Shown here: positions 8,183 to 16,790 of the stretch, piece by piece
Layout of the letters: the number at the start of each line of letters is the position of its first letter
Position numbering within the stretch: the stretch's first letter is position 1
Assembly (NCBI GenBank): GCA_002154585.1
Contig: MUNG01000107.1
Span: 1-64,000 of the forward strand
From: Streptomyces pseudogriseolus
GTDB lineage: Bacteria; Actinomycetota; Actinomycetes; Streptomycetales; Streptomycetaceae
Direction of reading: 5' to 3'
DNA length: 64,000 bases
Program-made: the position numbers and the translations under genes
Notes under the pieces: generated by a model
The model's input: only the letters and a program-made list of their open reading frames with translations
Told to the model about the DNA's origin: nothing
Database searches by the model: none

Positions 8183-9301
8183 TCAGCAGTTTTCCTCTGC
8201 TCCGGTCTGCTGCGGGCGGTCCGGTGGCGGGGCTGCCGGAAGCCTCCCCAGAGCCTTCAGCGTGCTGTCGTAGCGGGCCAGGGCCTGCTGCATCGGATTC
8301 GACCTGGCTGCGAGCGAGCCGAGGGCGGACTGACGTGCGGCGGCGCTCTTCATCATCTGCTGCAGAGCACTGGGCCGGGCCAGGGCAGCGCGCAGGCCGG
8401 CATCGCGCGCTGCCGCATTCTTCATCAGCTGTTCCAGGGCACTGGGCCGTGAACCGAGCGAGGACAGGGCGTCCTGCTTTTCGTCCAGGCTTCTGGCCAC
8501 CTGCCCCAGCCCGTGCAGCGAGGACTGCTGCCGGTGGAGGGTCTTCATCAGCTGATCGAGGGTGTCGGGGTGGGACGCCAGAGTTTCCACGGCGGTGACG
8601 GCGGACGCGAAGCCCGCAGCGGCCGCCTGTTCACTCTCCCGGCTGCGCAGCGTGCGACCGGCCTGGTCGCACAGGGCCTCGAGCAGGTCCTCGCCGGAAG
8701 CCACGGCAGGCAGGCCGTAGGCCCGGGCGAAGGAGCCGACACGGGCGGCCAGGAGCCCGACGTCGAGCAGGCCCTTGAGATCGGCATCGGCGATGACGGT
8801 ACCGACATGCGCGCCATCGGCCCTCGAGCGCAGCAGATCGACGACCGTCCGCTCCACAGTGGTGACCGGCAGCCCGTCCACCACCGTGACGTCCCCCTCC
8901 TCCAGGGCCAGGCGGTGCAGCAGCACGCCCTCATCCCGGGTGGTGCGCCGCACCGGGACGATGAGTTCCACCCGGTCGGCAGGAAGGTCACCCAGGCCGT
9001 GCAGCTCACAGGCCGAGGCATGCGAAACCACGCCCGAGCGCTCGCTGTCCGCGGGGCGCTGCCAGGCCGGCGTCTTCGGATCCAGCCGCAGCCAGGCGAC
9101 TTTGGTCTGCAGGTGCTCCGGCGGCACGGCCGCCGCGATCAGGTACACCCCGCGGCCGACGCCCTCCAGCAGACCGGCCCGCTCCAGCCGCAGCAGGTCC
9201 ACCCCCTGCACACCGTCCAGCTTCGCCTGGGCAGCGGTCACCAGACCCCACTGGTCAGAGGCCCTTTCTCCCAGCCTTCTCAGCACATCAGCCCGCTCCA
9301 T
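8183..9301 (-). CDS. abiEi: AbiEi-type antitoxin with winged-helix N-terminus
   Basis: 372 residues. The N-terminus (about 1-60: VLRRLGERASDQWGLVTAAQ, then LERAGLLEGVGRGVYLI) is the winged-helix domain typical of AbiEi antitoxins, followed by the family's middle domain with SHASACELHGLGDLP and a PVTTVERTVVDLLRS block. The last ~110 residues are unusual: an Ala/Leu-rich helical region in which a unit like SALEQLMKNAAARDAGL recurs about four times (near 250-340), probably a coiled coil. AbiEi proteins repress their own promoter and neutralise AbiEii at the protein or expression level. ATG 9301 has no strong ribosome site. The repeated tail is longer than in the streptococcal archetype and may mediate multimerisation. 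Confidence 0.87.
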   Translation of the reverse strand: MERADVLRRLGERASDQWGLVTAAQAKLDGVQGVDLLRLERAGLLEGVGRGVYLIAAAVPPEHLQTKVAWLRLDPKTPAWQRPADSERSGVVSHASACELHGLGDLPADRVELIVPVRRTTRDEGVLLHRLALEEGDVTVVDGLPVTTVERTVVDLLRSRADGAHVGTVIADADLKGLLDVGLLAARVGSFARAYGLPAVASGEDLLEALCDQAGRTLRSRESEQAAAAGFASAVTAVETLASHPDTLDQLMKTLHRQQSSLHGLGQVARSLDEKQDALSSLGSRPSALEQLMKNAAARDAGLRAALARPSALQQMMKSAAARQSALGSLAARSNPMQQALARYDSTLKALGRLPAAPPPDRPQQTGAEENC

Positions 9302-9346
9302 ACAGCAATTATTGCACCCAGGAACAGCATTGTTTACAGCTAATCG

Positions 9347-9391
9347 GTAACTTTCGCTGTACCGAACTAGCCCAGCATGTAACTTTCGCTG
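9347..9391 (-). promoter_or_regulatory. candidate AbiE operator: 13-base direct repeat
   Basis: GTAACTTTCGCTG occurs twice, at 9347-9359 and 9379-9391, 32 bases apart (about three helical turns), in the A+T-richer DNA just upstream of the antitoxin start. AbiEi proteins are known to bind repeats in their own promoter, so these are likely autoregulatory sites. Direct rather than inverted orientation is notable. Confidence 0.55.
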
Positions 9392-9700
9392 ATCTCACAT
9401 GAGGCAGCGGGCCCGCGGGCAGCCGGGAACGAAGCCGTGGGCCCGGGTGAGCAGGTCGCATGGGCTGCGGCCCGCGCCGCGCCGAGCCGCCGCAGCGCCA
9501 GCAGCGCTCTCCCCACCGCCCGGAGCCCTGCTCCCTCTTTCCCGAGGCACACCCCGGGCAGGCGGTTTCCGTCATCCCATCGGACGAGGACCGGACGCGC
9601 CCAGTGCGGCCCGGAGGCCCCCACAGCCCACCGAGGCAGCAGTGACACCGACCAATTCCGCTCCACAGCAGACCCCGAAGGGGATCTGCGGGCTGGTGGG
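9392..9700. other. intergenic, nothing recognised
   Basis: About 310 bases between the AbiE promoter and the stop of the next minus-strand gene. Open frames exist but are compositional; I see no ribosome site, repeat or hairpin that stands out. Confidence 0.4.
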
Positions 9701-10600
9701 TTAAGGAGTGCCCGCTGAGGTGCCGCGCTGTTTGGGGAGCCTGACCACACGCCGGCGCGGGGTGACGGCTGCGGGCTCGGCAAGGCGCTCCAGCCGCAGG
9801 AAGTGCACGTTGCGCATGTAGAGCGCTTCCGCCTGGAAGTCAGTCTCGTTCACTGGGCGGCGCTTGGTGGTGATGAGCCCCGCGTGCACCAGTTCTCGCA
9901 GCCCCTTGCTGCGGGTGTCCTCGCTCAGCGCGAAGCGGCTCTCCGCCTCCCTGGGGCTGAACCACAGAGCACGGTCCTCGCCGAGCCCGCCGTTCTCGCA
10001 CAGCAGGGTGAGGAACATGGCCACCGCGGCACCGGAGAGAACGGCGATGTGCCCGCGGGTCCAGAAGGTCTGCGGAATCTGGACGTAGCGGTGCAACAGG
10101 GCGCCGAGGTCGCTGGACTCCTTCTCCTTCTTCGCGGCCGCGCCCGGAGCGATCCAGGGCTCTCCACGACCGGTCTCGTCGAGAACAGTGACCAGGTTCA
10201 GGCGGCCGGTGCGGGTCACGTCGATGAAGCGGTGCTCCTCCAGCCACGCCTGCGCGTCTCCGATCCGGCGGGCTCCTGCCTTCTCGGGATCGGGGAGGTC
10301 GAGCAGCGTGGCCCAGGCGTTGTGCCGAATGGCCAGTTCCCGGGCGGTGTCGTCCTTCTGCAGCCACAGATAACTCAGGTAGAGCTTGAGCCGGACCTGG
10401 CCGCCCCGGCCACCGCGGAGCATCCGGGCCAGCGGCGGCGGCTCTTCGGCGTGGGTGAACCGTTCGACGAAGGTGTACCGGACCTGCGCCCTGCGCCGCC
10501 CCAGCCGTGCCGCGCTCTCAGCCATCCTCAGCGAGCGCGCCGAGGGGGCCCTGGTCGCTTCTGACGTCCGTTCCGCTTGCACCGGGTCCTCACTGTTCAT
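9701..10600 (-). CDS. winged-helix-like hypothetical protein
   Basis: 299 residues. The first ~45 are basic and disordered (RMAESAARLGRRRAQVRY), followed by a compact domain with RLKLYLSYLWLQKDDTAREL and later PQTFWTRGHIAVLSGAAVAMFLTLLCENG, then a second DNA-binding-like segment with WFSPREAESRFALSEDTRSKGLRELV, which has the shape of a winged helix recognition region. The overall pattern recalls plasmid replication or partition accessory proteins with two winged helices, but I do not recognise the family. The ATG at 10600 lacks a clear ribosome site; an internal start near residue 26 is possible. The gene stands alone between AbiE and tpg. Confidence 0.65.
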   Translation of the reverse strand: MNSEDPVQAERTSEATRAPSARSLRMAESAARLGRRRAQVRYTFVERFTHAEEPPPLARMLRGGRGGQVRLKLYLSYLWLQKDDTARELAIRHNAWATLLDLPDPEKAGARRIGDAQAWLEEHRFIDVTRTGRLNLVTVLDETGRGEPWIAPGAAAKKEKESSDLGALLHRYVQIPQTFWTRGHIAVLSGAAVAMFLTLLCENGGLGEDRALWFSPREAESRFALSEDTRSKGLRELVHAGLITTKRRPVNETDFQAEALYMRNVHFLRLERLAEPAAVTPRRRVVRLPKQRGTSAGTP

Positions 10601-11349
10601 CGAAGTAGGAGAAGTTCTTAGAGTACTTTAGTGCCGGGCGCTAGCAACAAACCACCCCTGAGCAAAGGTTGGTAATGAGCGTGATGCTGACGTCATCTGA
10701 CCGGTACAAAGGTAGGGTTCCCAACGGCTGCCCCGCATAAGCTTGTTGCCCCCGCTCGGCGGGGTCCTGTACCGTCGAAGACACAGCAGGCCGAGGACGG
10801 ATCTCCGGAGGGGTTGTACCCCCCAATCTCCGCGTGATCGACGGTGCCTGCCGCAGGGTCAACCGGCAGTCGCAGCCCGTCGTCCACCAGGAGATGGTTT
10901 CGGGCAGTGACGGCGGATCAGGGCTCAGCGGGGTCGTGCCTCCCCGCTCCTGATCACCGGAGAGCACCCGCCCGCCCCGGGGGCCTCGTCCCCCGGGGCA
11001 CTTTTCTGTGCACACGCGCCGAGGCCTGATGGCCATTCTCGCTGAACTGCCGCTCCGCACCAACGCAATCCGTCTCTGACGGCCCAACAGTCCCAGCTTC
11101 GTGCCAGCAAGTTGAACCGATCCGCCGCCCCCTATCACTGAGTACGCCCCGCCATGCCCGGGGCAGATGAACCCTGCCGGCCGAAGGTGGGGCGGCATGC
11201 CCCTTCGCCGGTACGTGCCCGGGTTCCGTAGCCCACGACGGCTGGTGCCGTCCCGAAGACACCAAAACCGGCGGGAAGGGGCCACCAGGTGTGGGAGACC
11301 TGATGCCACGGGCGGCGGGAGCAGCCCCCGCGAGCTGATCAAGCAGGGG
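10601..11349. other. intergenic region upstream of tpg
   Basis: About 750 bases without a convincing gene. It contains the strong terminator at 10974-10999 and, at 10701-10776, a segment bounded by GGTACA and TGTACC with an internal CCCCGC-TCG-GCGGGG hairpin, so a small structured RNA ending at the terminator is conceivable. The frame of tpg stays open leftward to 11167, but that part is Arg/Pro-rich and unlike Tpg. Confidence 0.45.
10974..10999 (+). terminator. GC-rich hairpin terminator
   Basis: GCCCCGGGGG pairs with CCCCCGGGGC across a six-base loop and is followed by ACTTTT, so it reads as a terminator for plus-strand transcription. No protein gene is recognised immediately upstream. Confidence 0.7.
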
Positions 11350-11913
11350 ATGAACGTGGGAAAGATCACGCAGGGGCTGCAGCGCGCGCTGCGCACCCGA
11401 CCCGTTCCCCTGGGTACCGAGGCCCGCCTGCGCTTCCTGCTCGCGGCGCACCGGGGTTCCACCCGGCAGGTGGCCGCCGTGCTGGGGGTGTCGCAGCGCA
11501 CCGTGCAGCGGTGGGTGACGAAGAAGCCCGGAGCACGGCGCCCGCCTGGACCTGCGCAAGCCCGGGCGATCGAGGAGGCGGTCCTGGTGCGGTGGCAGCC
11601 CCGGGTTCGGGCCCGCCTGCGTGCCCGGGCCGAAGCGGAAGGCTTCGTCCTCCACACCAGGGCGCGGTTCGGGTTCGCGGCCGCGGCGGGGTCCTCCGAC
11701 GATCCGCGGGTGCGGTGGATCACCCAGTCCCTGCCGGGAGAGGTGGCCCGTGAACTGTTCGCCGCCAGGGACGCCGGCGCGGGCGAGCAGCAGCAGATGG
11801 TGATCCTCGCCCGCGCACTGGGGCACGCCTACTTCCGCGACGGCGGCCGGCGCGGTCATGGCCTGCACATCGCCTTCACCGACGTCGAGTTCGCCGACTT
11901 CTCGATCGGATGA
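11350..11913 (+). CDS. tpg: telomere terminal protein Tpg
   Basis: 187 residues from ATG 11350 (or 185 from GTG 11356, which has AGGGG at a better distance). Clear match to Streptomyces Tpg: ITQGLQRALRTRPVPL at the N-terminus, then a helix-turn-helix GSTRQVAAVLGVSQRTVQRW at about 36-55, and the family's C-terminal block YFRDGGRRGHGLHIAFTDVE. Tpg becomes covalently attached to the 5' ends of linear Streptomyces replicons and primes synthesis that fills the telomere gap, working with Tap. Usual length is about 184 residues, so this copy is full length. No tap gene is recognised beside it or elsewhere in the window, so the partner must be elsewhere or supplied in trans. Its stop lies 56 bases from the converging transposition operon. 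Confidence 0.9.
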   Translation: MNVGKITQGLQRALRTRPVPLGTEARLRFLLAAHRGSTRQVAAVLGVSQRTVQRWVTKKPGARRPPGPAQARAIEEAVLVRWQPRVRARLRARAEAEGFVLHTRARFGFAAAAGSSDDPRVRWITQSLPGEVARELFAARDAGAGEQQQMVILARALGHAYFRDGGRRGHGLHIAFTDVEFADFSIG

Positions 11914-11969
11914 CCTCCTCGCCGCCGGGAATCCGCGAGGCACGCGGCCGATCCCGCCGGCGAGACGGT

Positions 11970-13094
11970 TCAGCCCCGTGAGGGCTTCTCGCACACGCCC
12001 AGCATCGCGTCGTACTTCTCGGCCTCCCGCCGTTCGCGCCAGTCCCACTCGACGCGGCCGGCCCGCCTGGCAGCGGAAGGCTGCGGCGGGCGCAGCCTGG
12101 CCGTCTCCGCCAGGCGCAGCAGATGCGTACGGTCCCCGGGCGCGGCGAGCAGTGCCTGATCCTCGCCGGAGACGAGGCGGGCGAAGCAAGCCGCGGCCCG
12201 AAGGAAGACGCGCGCCCAGCCGGGTACGGGGTAGGCGGCGCAGCCATCGGTGTAGCGGGCGCGGTCGTGCAGGGCGAGCGTGGCCGCGGTCTCGTCGTAG
12301 TCGCGGAGGCCGGCGGTTTCGAGCTGCTGGAAGGAGGCGCCGGTGAAGAGCGCGGCTGCCAGGGCTGCGGCCAGGCGGGGGTGCGCGGTCGAGTCGGCCA
12401 GGCGGCGGGCGACTTCCCGGACCGTGTGCGCGGTGAGAGGTGCGGGTTGTGAGCGGTGTCGCCAGACGATCTGCGGCGGTGTGCAAGAGGCCCGGCAGGA
12501 GGCGGGGCTGTCGTAGGAGACGAGGCGGTCCAGAGCGGGCAGGGTGATCCAGCGGCCGGACCGCCGGACAGCACCGCCCGCGTCGTCCGCGTGGGCGGGC
12601 GGGCTGTCGCCGTAATGGTGCTGGGCGGCCTCGGGGTCGGTGATGACTGCGTGGTCGACCGCTTGGAGGGCCTGATGCAGGGCGGCGGGGAGGCGGGGGC
12701 GGTGACAGACCAAGGTTAGGTAGATGCCTGTGACCGCGCGCAGCTGGAGGAGGCGTTCAGCGCGGCGGGCAGTCAGGCGGTGGGCGCGCAGGACGGTCAG
12801 ACGAGTGACCGGCTGGGCTGTCACCCATGCGGTGGCCGCTTCCCAGGCGGGCTGTCGGCCTGAGGGGAAGCGGCCCGGCAGCAGCGGCGGCCTGCCCAAG
12901 GCGGCCAGGAGGTCGTGGGCGAGCGCGGTGTCGTTGGTGGTTCCGGGACCGGGGTGCAGGGTGATCCGGCCCGATGGCGGATGGTGCGCTGCCAGGGCGG
13001 CGTGGGTGTGGACCACATCGTCGTGGGGGTCCATGACCAGGGTGAGGGCCGGCACTCCCATGGCGGGGAGCAGGGCGGGCGGCATAGGGGTCAT
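11970..13094 (-). CDS. unknown protein of the transposition operon, possible degenerate AAA protein
   Basis: 374 residues; ATG 13092-13094 overlaps the stop of the upstream ATPase gene by four bases, so it is translated with it. No family is recognised. The N-terminal half resembles a decayed P-loop ATPase: HPGPGTTNDTALAHDLLAAL sits where a Walker A would be (no Lys), LTVLRAHRL where a Walker B would be, and IYLTLVCHRPRLPAALHQAL resembles the sensor region of TnsC-like proteins. The C-terminal half (about 220-374) is helical and Arg/Ala-rich. In Tn7-like operons the gene after the ATPase often encodes a target-selection factor (TniQ/TnsD); this product shows no TniQ signature or zinc-finger cysteines in the expected spacing. 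Role as a target selector or accessory ATPase is inference. Confidence 0.6.
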   Translation of the reverse strand: MTPMPPALLPAMGVPALTLVMDPHDDVVHTHAALAAHHPPSGRITLHPGPGTTNDTALAHDLLAALGRPPLLPGRFPSGRQPAWEAATAWVTAQPVTRLTVLRAHRLTARRAERLLQLRAVTGIYLTLVCHRPRLPAALHQALQAVDHAVITDPEAAQHHYGDSPPAHADDAGGAVRRSGRWITLPALDRLVSYDSPASCRASCTPPQIVWRHRSQPAPLTAHTVREVARRLADSTAHPRLAAALAAALFTGASFQQLETAGLRDYDETAATLALHDRARYTDGCAAYPVPGWARVFLRAAACFARLVSGEDQALLAAPGDRTHLLRLAETARLRPPQPSAARRAGRVEWDWRERREAEKYDAMLGVCEKPSRG

Positions 13095-13834
13095 GCGAGG
13101 CGGCTGAAGGCCCAGCGCAGCAGGTCCTGGTCGACGCGGGCACGCCCCGTGCGGGCCAGTGCAGTACGGGTGTGGGCGGTCAGCTGGGCCCAGGCGCGGA
13201 AGTTGCCGTGTGCGGCATGCTGGTCGGCGAAGGTGATGTCCTCGGGGTCGGCGTCGGCCCAGACCGGGTGGAACAGCGGGATCACCTCGAGGACCTCGTC
13301 TGGTGTGAGGCGGGTGAACTGCTGCCAGATGAAAACACGGGAAGACAGCATCGGTTCGCGGCGCAGCACGGTGTGGCAGCCCGCGCCGCCGACGAAAATG
13401 ATGGCGAGCTGGGTTGCGGGTTCATCCCAGAGGTAGCGGAAGTATTCGAAGGCCTCCCCGTTGAGCCACTGGGCCTCGTCGACGAGGAAGGTACGGGGGC
13501 GTTCGGCCAGGGCGGTTTTCAGCAGGCGGTCGAACTCGCTGGGGTGGCGCGGCGGTTCACCGGCCAGGTCGAGCGCGGTGAACAGTTCGTAGCGCACCGC
13601 GCGGGCGGTGGGCCGGGCCCGGAAGGTGATTTTGCGGACATCCTCGCCGGGTTCGAGTTCGCGCAGGCAGGTGTTGACGGCGAGGGTCTTGCCGAAGCCG
13701 GCCCCGCCGTGGATGCACATCATGGCGCGGGCGGCGACGGTGTCGGTGATGTTCTCCCGCGCCGCCAGCAGCGCGCGGGTGGTGACCACGGAGGCGTCGG
13801 GCAGGTCGACGTACTGGTAGGTGGCCGCGGTCAC
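13091..13834 (-). CDS. AAA+ transposition ATPase (TnsC/TniB-like)
   Basis: 247 residues, an AAA+ protein of the TnsC/TniB/MuB/IstB group that licenses target DNA for a DDE transposase. Walker A is GGAGFGKT at 43-50 and Walker B TFLVDEAQ ending at about 122, both complete. GTG 13832-13834 overlaps the transposase stop. The C-terminal ~80 residues (LFHPVWADADPEDI, then HGNFRAWAQLTAHTRTAL) are shared with the AAA part of the first gene of this operon, so the two ATPases are paralogues and may form mixed oligomers or act at different steps. Two TnsC-like ATPases around one transposase is unusual. Confidence 0.82.
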   Translation of the reverse strand: MTAATYQYVDLPDASVVTTRALLAARENITDTVAARAMMCIHGGAGFGKTLAVNTCLRELEPGEDVRKITFRARPTARAVRYELFTALDLAGEPPRHPSEFDRLLKTALAERPRTFLVDEAQWLNGEAFEYFRYLWDEPATQLAIIFVGGAGCHTVLRREPMLSSRVFIWQQFTRLTPDEVLEVIPLFHPVWADADPEDITFADQHAAHGNFRAWAQLTAHTRTALARTGRARVDQDLLRWAFSRLA

Positions 13835-15561
13835 GAGGCATCTCCGTCTTCGTCGGTGGTGAGACGTGCGGCCCGCCCGCCCGGGCCGTCGAGGGCAGGA
13901 GTGGGATCACCGCCGGGCAGGACCGGGGCGGGCCGGCCCGGCGTTGTCAGTGCGGCCAGGGAGGCAGGAGTGCGCCACCCGACCGGAGGCGCAGCGGGCG
14001 GGATGAGGTCCGGTAGCGCGAGATCCGACAGGTCGGTATCGGTGGCCTGGGCGAGCTCGGCCTCGGCCTGCGCACCGGTCAGCGCGCCGAGCCGCTGAGG
14101 TGCCTCAGGCTGGGTGGCGGCGGCGTAACGCTCGCGCTGGGAAGCCTCCAGGTCCTTCTTCAGGCGGCGGGAGCGGGCGGACCGTGCCCGCCGTACCGCG
14201 CGGAGCTGTTCCTCGGTGGCCTGATCGGCCAGGTCCGCAGAGCCCAGGTAGCGGCCGGTGGCCGCGTGGTACACCTCGATCCGGTGGTCGTGGTGAGGCA
14301 TGAAGCGAACCCTCACCTGGATCCCGGCCTGCCCGGTCATCCACGCCCCCACATAGTCGCGTCTCCTGAAACGGATGCCGCGGGTGGTCAGCGTGCGGGT
14401 GCCGGCGTCCTCCAGGGTGAACGTCCACAGATCCGTGGCCGGCACGTCCCGCAGCAGGGTGGGATCGTCCTGCCACGCCTGAAGCGGAGTCTTGCCCCGC
14501 AACGGTGAGGGGCGGTGCTCGGTGTTCCACCAGAGCGTCCAATCCAGCAGCCGGGCGGTGAAGTCCTCGAAGCCCAGCAGCACTTCGTCCTTCGGGCGGG
14601 AGGAGCGTTTGCCGGGGCGCGGCTGACGGGCATAGCCAGGCAGCGCGGCAAGGAACATGCCCTCCACCGCCCGGTTCAGGCCCTCCACCGTGCCCTTGAG
14701 GTGGGGGGTGTAGGCGGGCAGGTCCTCCACCGTCACGTCCAGGAGATCGAACGCGGCCGTCACCGTCCGGGACAGGAAGTCCTTGCCACGGTCCACCCGC
14801 ACTTTCTCGGGCAGGCCACCGAACGGACCGTAGGGGTCCTCGCGCAGGACCGCGGAGCGCAGCGCGGCCAGCACCGACTCCCGCGACGGATCCCCCGGCG
14901 TGACCGCCACGCCGGTGATTGCGTTCGTCGCGCAGTCGGTGAACCAGGTGATCCACGGCCTGCGGGCCTTGCCATCGACATCGACCAGCACCGGCGCCTG
15001 CATGTGGTCCGTCTCCCACACCTGGTTGCGCCAGCCCCGCGGCCGGGCCAGGAACACATCATGCTTGCGCGCCGCCCGCTCCCCACCCGCGAGCCCCGCC
15101 CGCTCCCCCGGCGTCAGATCACGGCGGATCGCCCGGTGCAACGTCGGAATCGACGGAGGCGGCTCCCCCTCGCCCTTGACCGCGCGAGCGGTCAGCTCAC
15201 GATGGACCGCCGCGACGTTGCCCTTCCACAAGGCCAGCAGGCGGCGCACTTCCGGGGTGACGGAGAAGCGGTCTTTGCTCTGGGCCCGCGCCCCGGGCTC
15301 CGCGGCCGCGGACTCGTCACGCTCGGCGGCGGCAAGCCACCGCCACACCGTGCGCTCGGTCACTTCCAACGACTGAGCCATCAGTCGTACATGCCGGGTC
15401 GTCAGTTTCTGATCCTGCCTCAGGGCGAGCAGCCGGCGCACGGCAGGGCCGCGCAGCGCCGACAGGGAGGAAGAAGGCAGACCTCCCCGTGCGTGCGGAC
15501 CGTCCCCGTGCACGCCGGAGCGGGAAGTGCCCTCTCCCGGCCCGGCCGCCGCACCGGTCAC
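13831..15561 (-). CDS. DDE transposase, TnsB/TniA/MuA-like
   Basis: 576 residues if started at the GTG 15559-15561, which overlaps the previous stop (GTGA); the open frame extends further left only through the neighbouring gene. Domain order: N-terminal helix-turn-helix (about 41-80, KLTTRHVRLMAQSLEVTERT), second DNA-binding segment ending PTLHRAIRRD at about 147, catalytic RNase-H fold with D185 (WETDHM), D257 (VRVDRGKDF) and E293 (GTVEGLNRAVE), spacing D-35-E, then a beta-barrel-like domain and a Pro/Ala-rich tail that could contact the ATPase. All three catalytic residues are present, so it should be active. Without a TnsA partner, transposition would be expected to be replicative. Confidence 0.88.
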   Translation of the reverse strand: MTGAAAGPGEGTSRSGVHGDGPHARGGLPSSSLSALRGPAVRRLLALRQDQKLTTRHVRLMAQSLEVTERTVWRWLAAAERDESAAAEPGARAQSKDRFSVTPEVRRLLALWKGNVAAVHRELTARAVKGEGEPPPSIPTLHRAIRRDLTPGERAGLAGGERAARKHDVFLARPRGWRNQVWETDHMQAPVLVDVDGKARRPWITWFTDCATNAITGVAVTPGDPSRESVLAALRSAVLREDPYGPFGGLPEKVRVDRGKDFLSRTVTAAFDLLDVTVEDLPAYTPHLKGTVEGLNRAVEGMFLAALPGYARQPRPGKRSSRPKDEVLLGFEDFTARLLDWTLWWNTEHRPSPLRGKTPLQAWQDDPTLLRDVPATDLWTFTLEDAGTRTLTTRGIRFRRRDYVGAWMTGQAGIQVRVRFMPHHDHRIEVYHAATGRYLGSADLADQATEEQLRAVRRARSARSRRLKKDLEASQRERYAAATQPEAPQRLGALTGAQAEAELAQATDTDLSDLALPDLIPPAAPPVGWRTPASLAALTTPGRPAPVLPGGDPTPALDGPGGRAARLTTDEDGDAS

Positions 15562-16790
15562 AGCGGCCCCATGAGCCGTGCGCAGGCCCGCTCCAGCAAC
15601 CGGCGGTCCACCACCGCACGGCTCTTGCCGTAGATCTCGGCAGTCAGGTGCGAGGTGAGCTTCGCCCACGTCCGGAAATTGCCGTGGCCCACATGCTCGT
15701 CCACCCACACGACATCGTCCTCGCTCACGTCCTCCCACAGCGGGTGGAAGGCCGCCATCGCCGCTGCCACCTCGCCCGGGCGAAGACGAGGCACCAACTC
15801 CCAGGTCAGCACCCGAGAGGCCAGCGCGGGCACCCGGCGCAGCGCCCGTTCGCTGCCCGCACCCGCCAGCACGAGTGCCGTGTCCGTGTCCGGGTGGTCC
15901 CACAGGCCGCGCAGAAACTCCAGCGCCGGCCCCGGAAGGCGCTGTGCCTCGTCCAGTACCAGCACGCGCGGCTGCCGTAGCGCGTTCACCAGCATCAGGT
16001 CGGCCTCCCCCGCCCCGCGCGGCAGACGCCTGCCCAGCTCAAGGGCGTCCGCGAGTACCCGGCGCAGTTCGGGGACCGTCGGGTGCACACCGACGTGGAC
16101 CCGACGGACTCTGGCCGGGTGCGGCAGCTGGGACAGGGCGTACTGCAGCGCGACGGTCTTCCCGTGCCCGGCGTCGCCGTACAGACACACCACCGCCCCG
16201 ACCGCGGCCGCGTGCGCGACCGTCCGTAGCACCGACCGCACAGCGGACGTATGCACCACCTGCGCGCCCGGCACCAGAACCGGGACCTGCGCCAGATGCT
16301 TCTGCTCGCGCAGAAAAACCTGCCCGCTCGTACCTTGGCCGGCCACGACGTTCAGGCCGAGTTCGCTGAGCGGATCGGACCTGCGTGGCCCGGCGACCTC
16401 AGGCTCCCGCTCGACCATCAACGCCCGCCCCGCCCGGCGGTCTCTGCGGATCACCCGGTGCAGTGTCGACGCCGATGGCACCGAGGCCCCGCCGCCAGCC
16501 GCGGCCAGCCGGCGCCTCAGCTCAGCGACATTCCCTCCCACCTCGCCCAGCAGCGCCCACACCTCGTCCGACACCGCATACCCCTGCCGGACCGGCGCCT
16601 CCACCTGCCCGGTCGTCTTAGCCTGCTCCAGCCAACGCCACACCGTGCGCTCCGAGACACCCACCGTCTCAGCGACCGCACGCACATGCCGCGTGGCCAG
16701 CTCCCCCGCCTGCTGCCGCTCCAGCAGCCGACGCACCACCAACCCCCTGGGCAGCACAGGCCCACGACCGGCCCTTACCTCTTGGTCCAC
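15558..16790 (-). CDS. fusion of TnsB-type DNA-binding domain to TnsC-like AAA ATPase
   Basis: 410 residues, GTG 16788-16790. Residues ~15-115 are homologous to the N-terminal DNA-binding part of the neighbouring transposase: ELATRHVRAVAETVGVSERT followed by a second segment ending STLHRVIRRD. From ~140 on it is an AAA+ ATPase with Walker A GDAGHGKT at 205-212 and Walker B VLVLDEAQRL at about 277-286; its C-terminus (FHPLWEDVSEDDV, HGNFRTWAKLTSHL) matches the separate 247-residue ATPase of the same operon. The fusion would let an ATPase read the same end sequences as the transposase, or target a self-like site. I know no described Tn7-like system with this domain pairing; that is from memory, not a search. 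First gene of the operon. Confidence 0.83.
   Translation of the reverse strand: MDQEVRAGRGPVLPRGLVVRRLLERQQAGELATRHVRAVAETVGVSERTVWRWLEQAKTTGQVEAPVRQGYAVSDEVWALLGEVGGNVAELRRRLAAAGGGASVPSASTLHRVIRRDRRAGRALMVEREPEVAGPRRSDPLSELGLNVVAGQGTSGQVFLREQKHLAQVPVLVPGAQVVHTSAVRSVLRTVAHAAAVGAVVCLYGDAGHGKTVALQYALSQLPHPARVRRVHVGVHPTVPELRRVLADALELGRRLPRGAGEADLMLVNALRQPRVLVLDEAQRLPGPALEFLRGLWDHPDTDTALVLAGAGSERALRRVPALASRVLTWELVPRLRPGEVAAAMAAFHPLWEDVSEDDVVWVDEHVGHGNFRTWAKLTSHLTAEIYGKSRAVVDRRLLERACARLMGPL

Noticed and set aside
10641..12486. Long minus-strand frames across tpg and its upstream region
   Set aside because: Composition shadow; tpg on the plus strand is certain, and the frames lack ribosome sites and recognisable content.
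11970..13094. TniQ/TnsD assignment for the last gene of the transposition operon
   Set aside because: Position would fit, but no TniQ signature or zinc-finger Cys/His spacing is visible; left as unknown.
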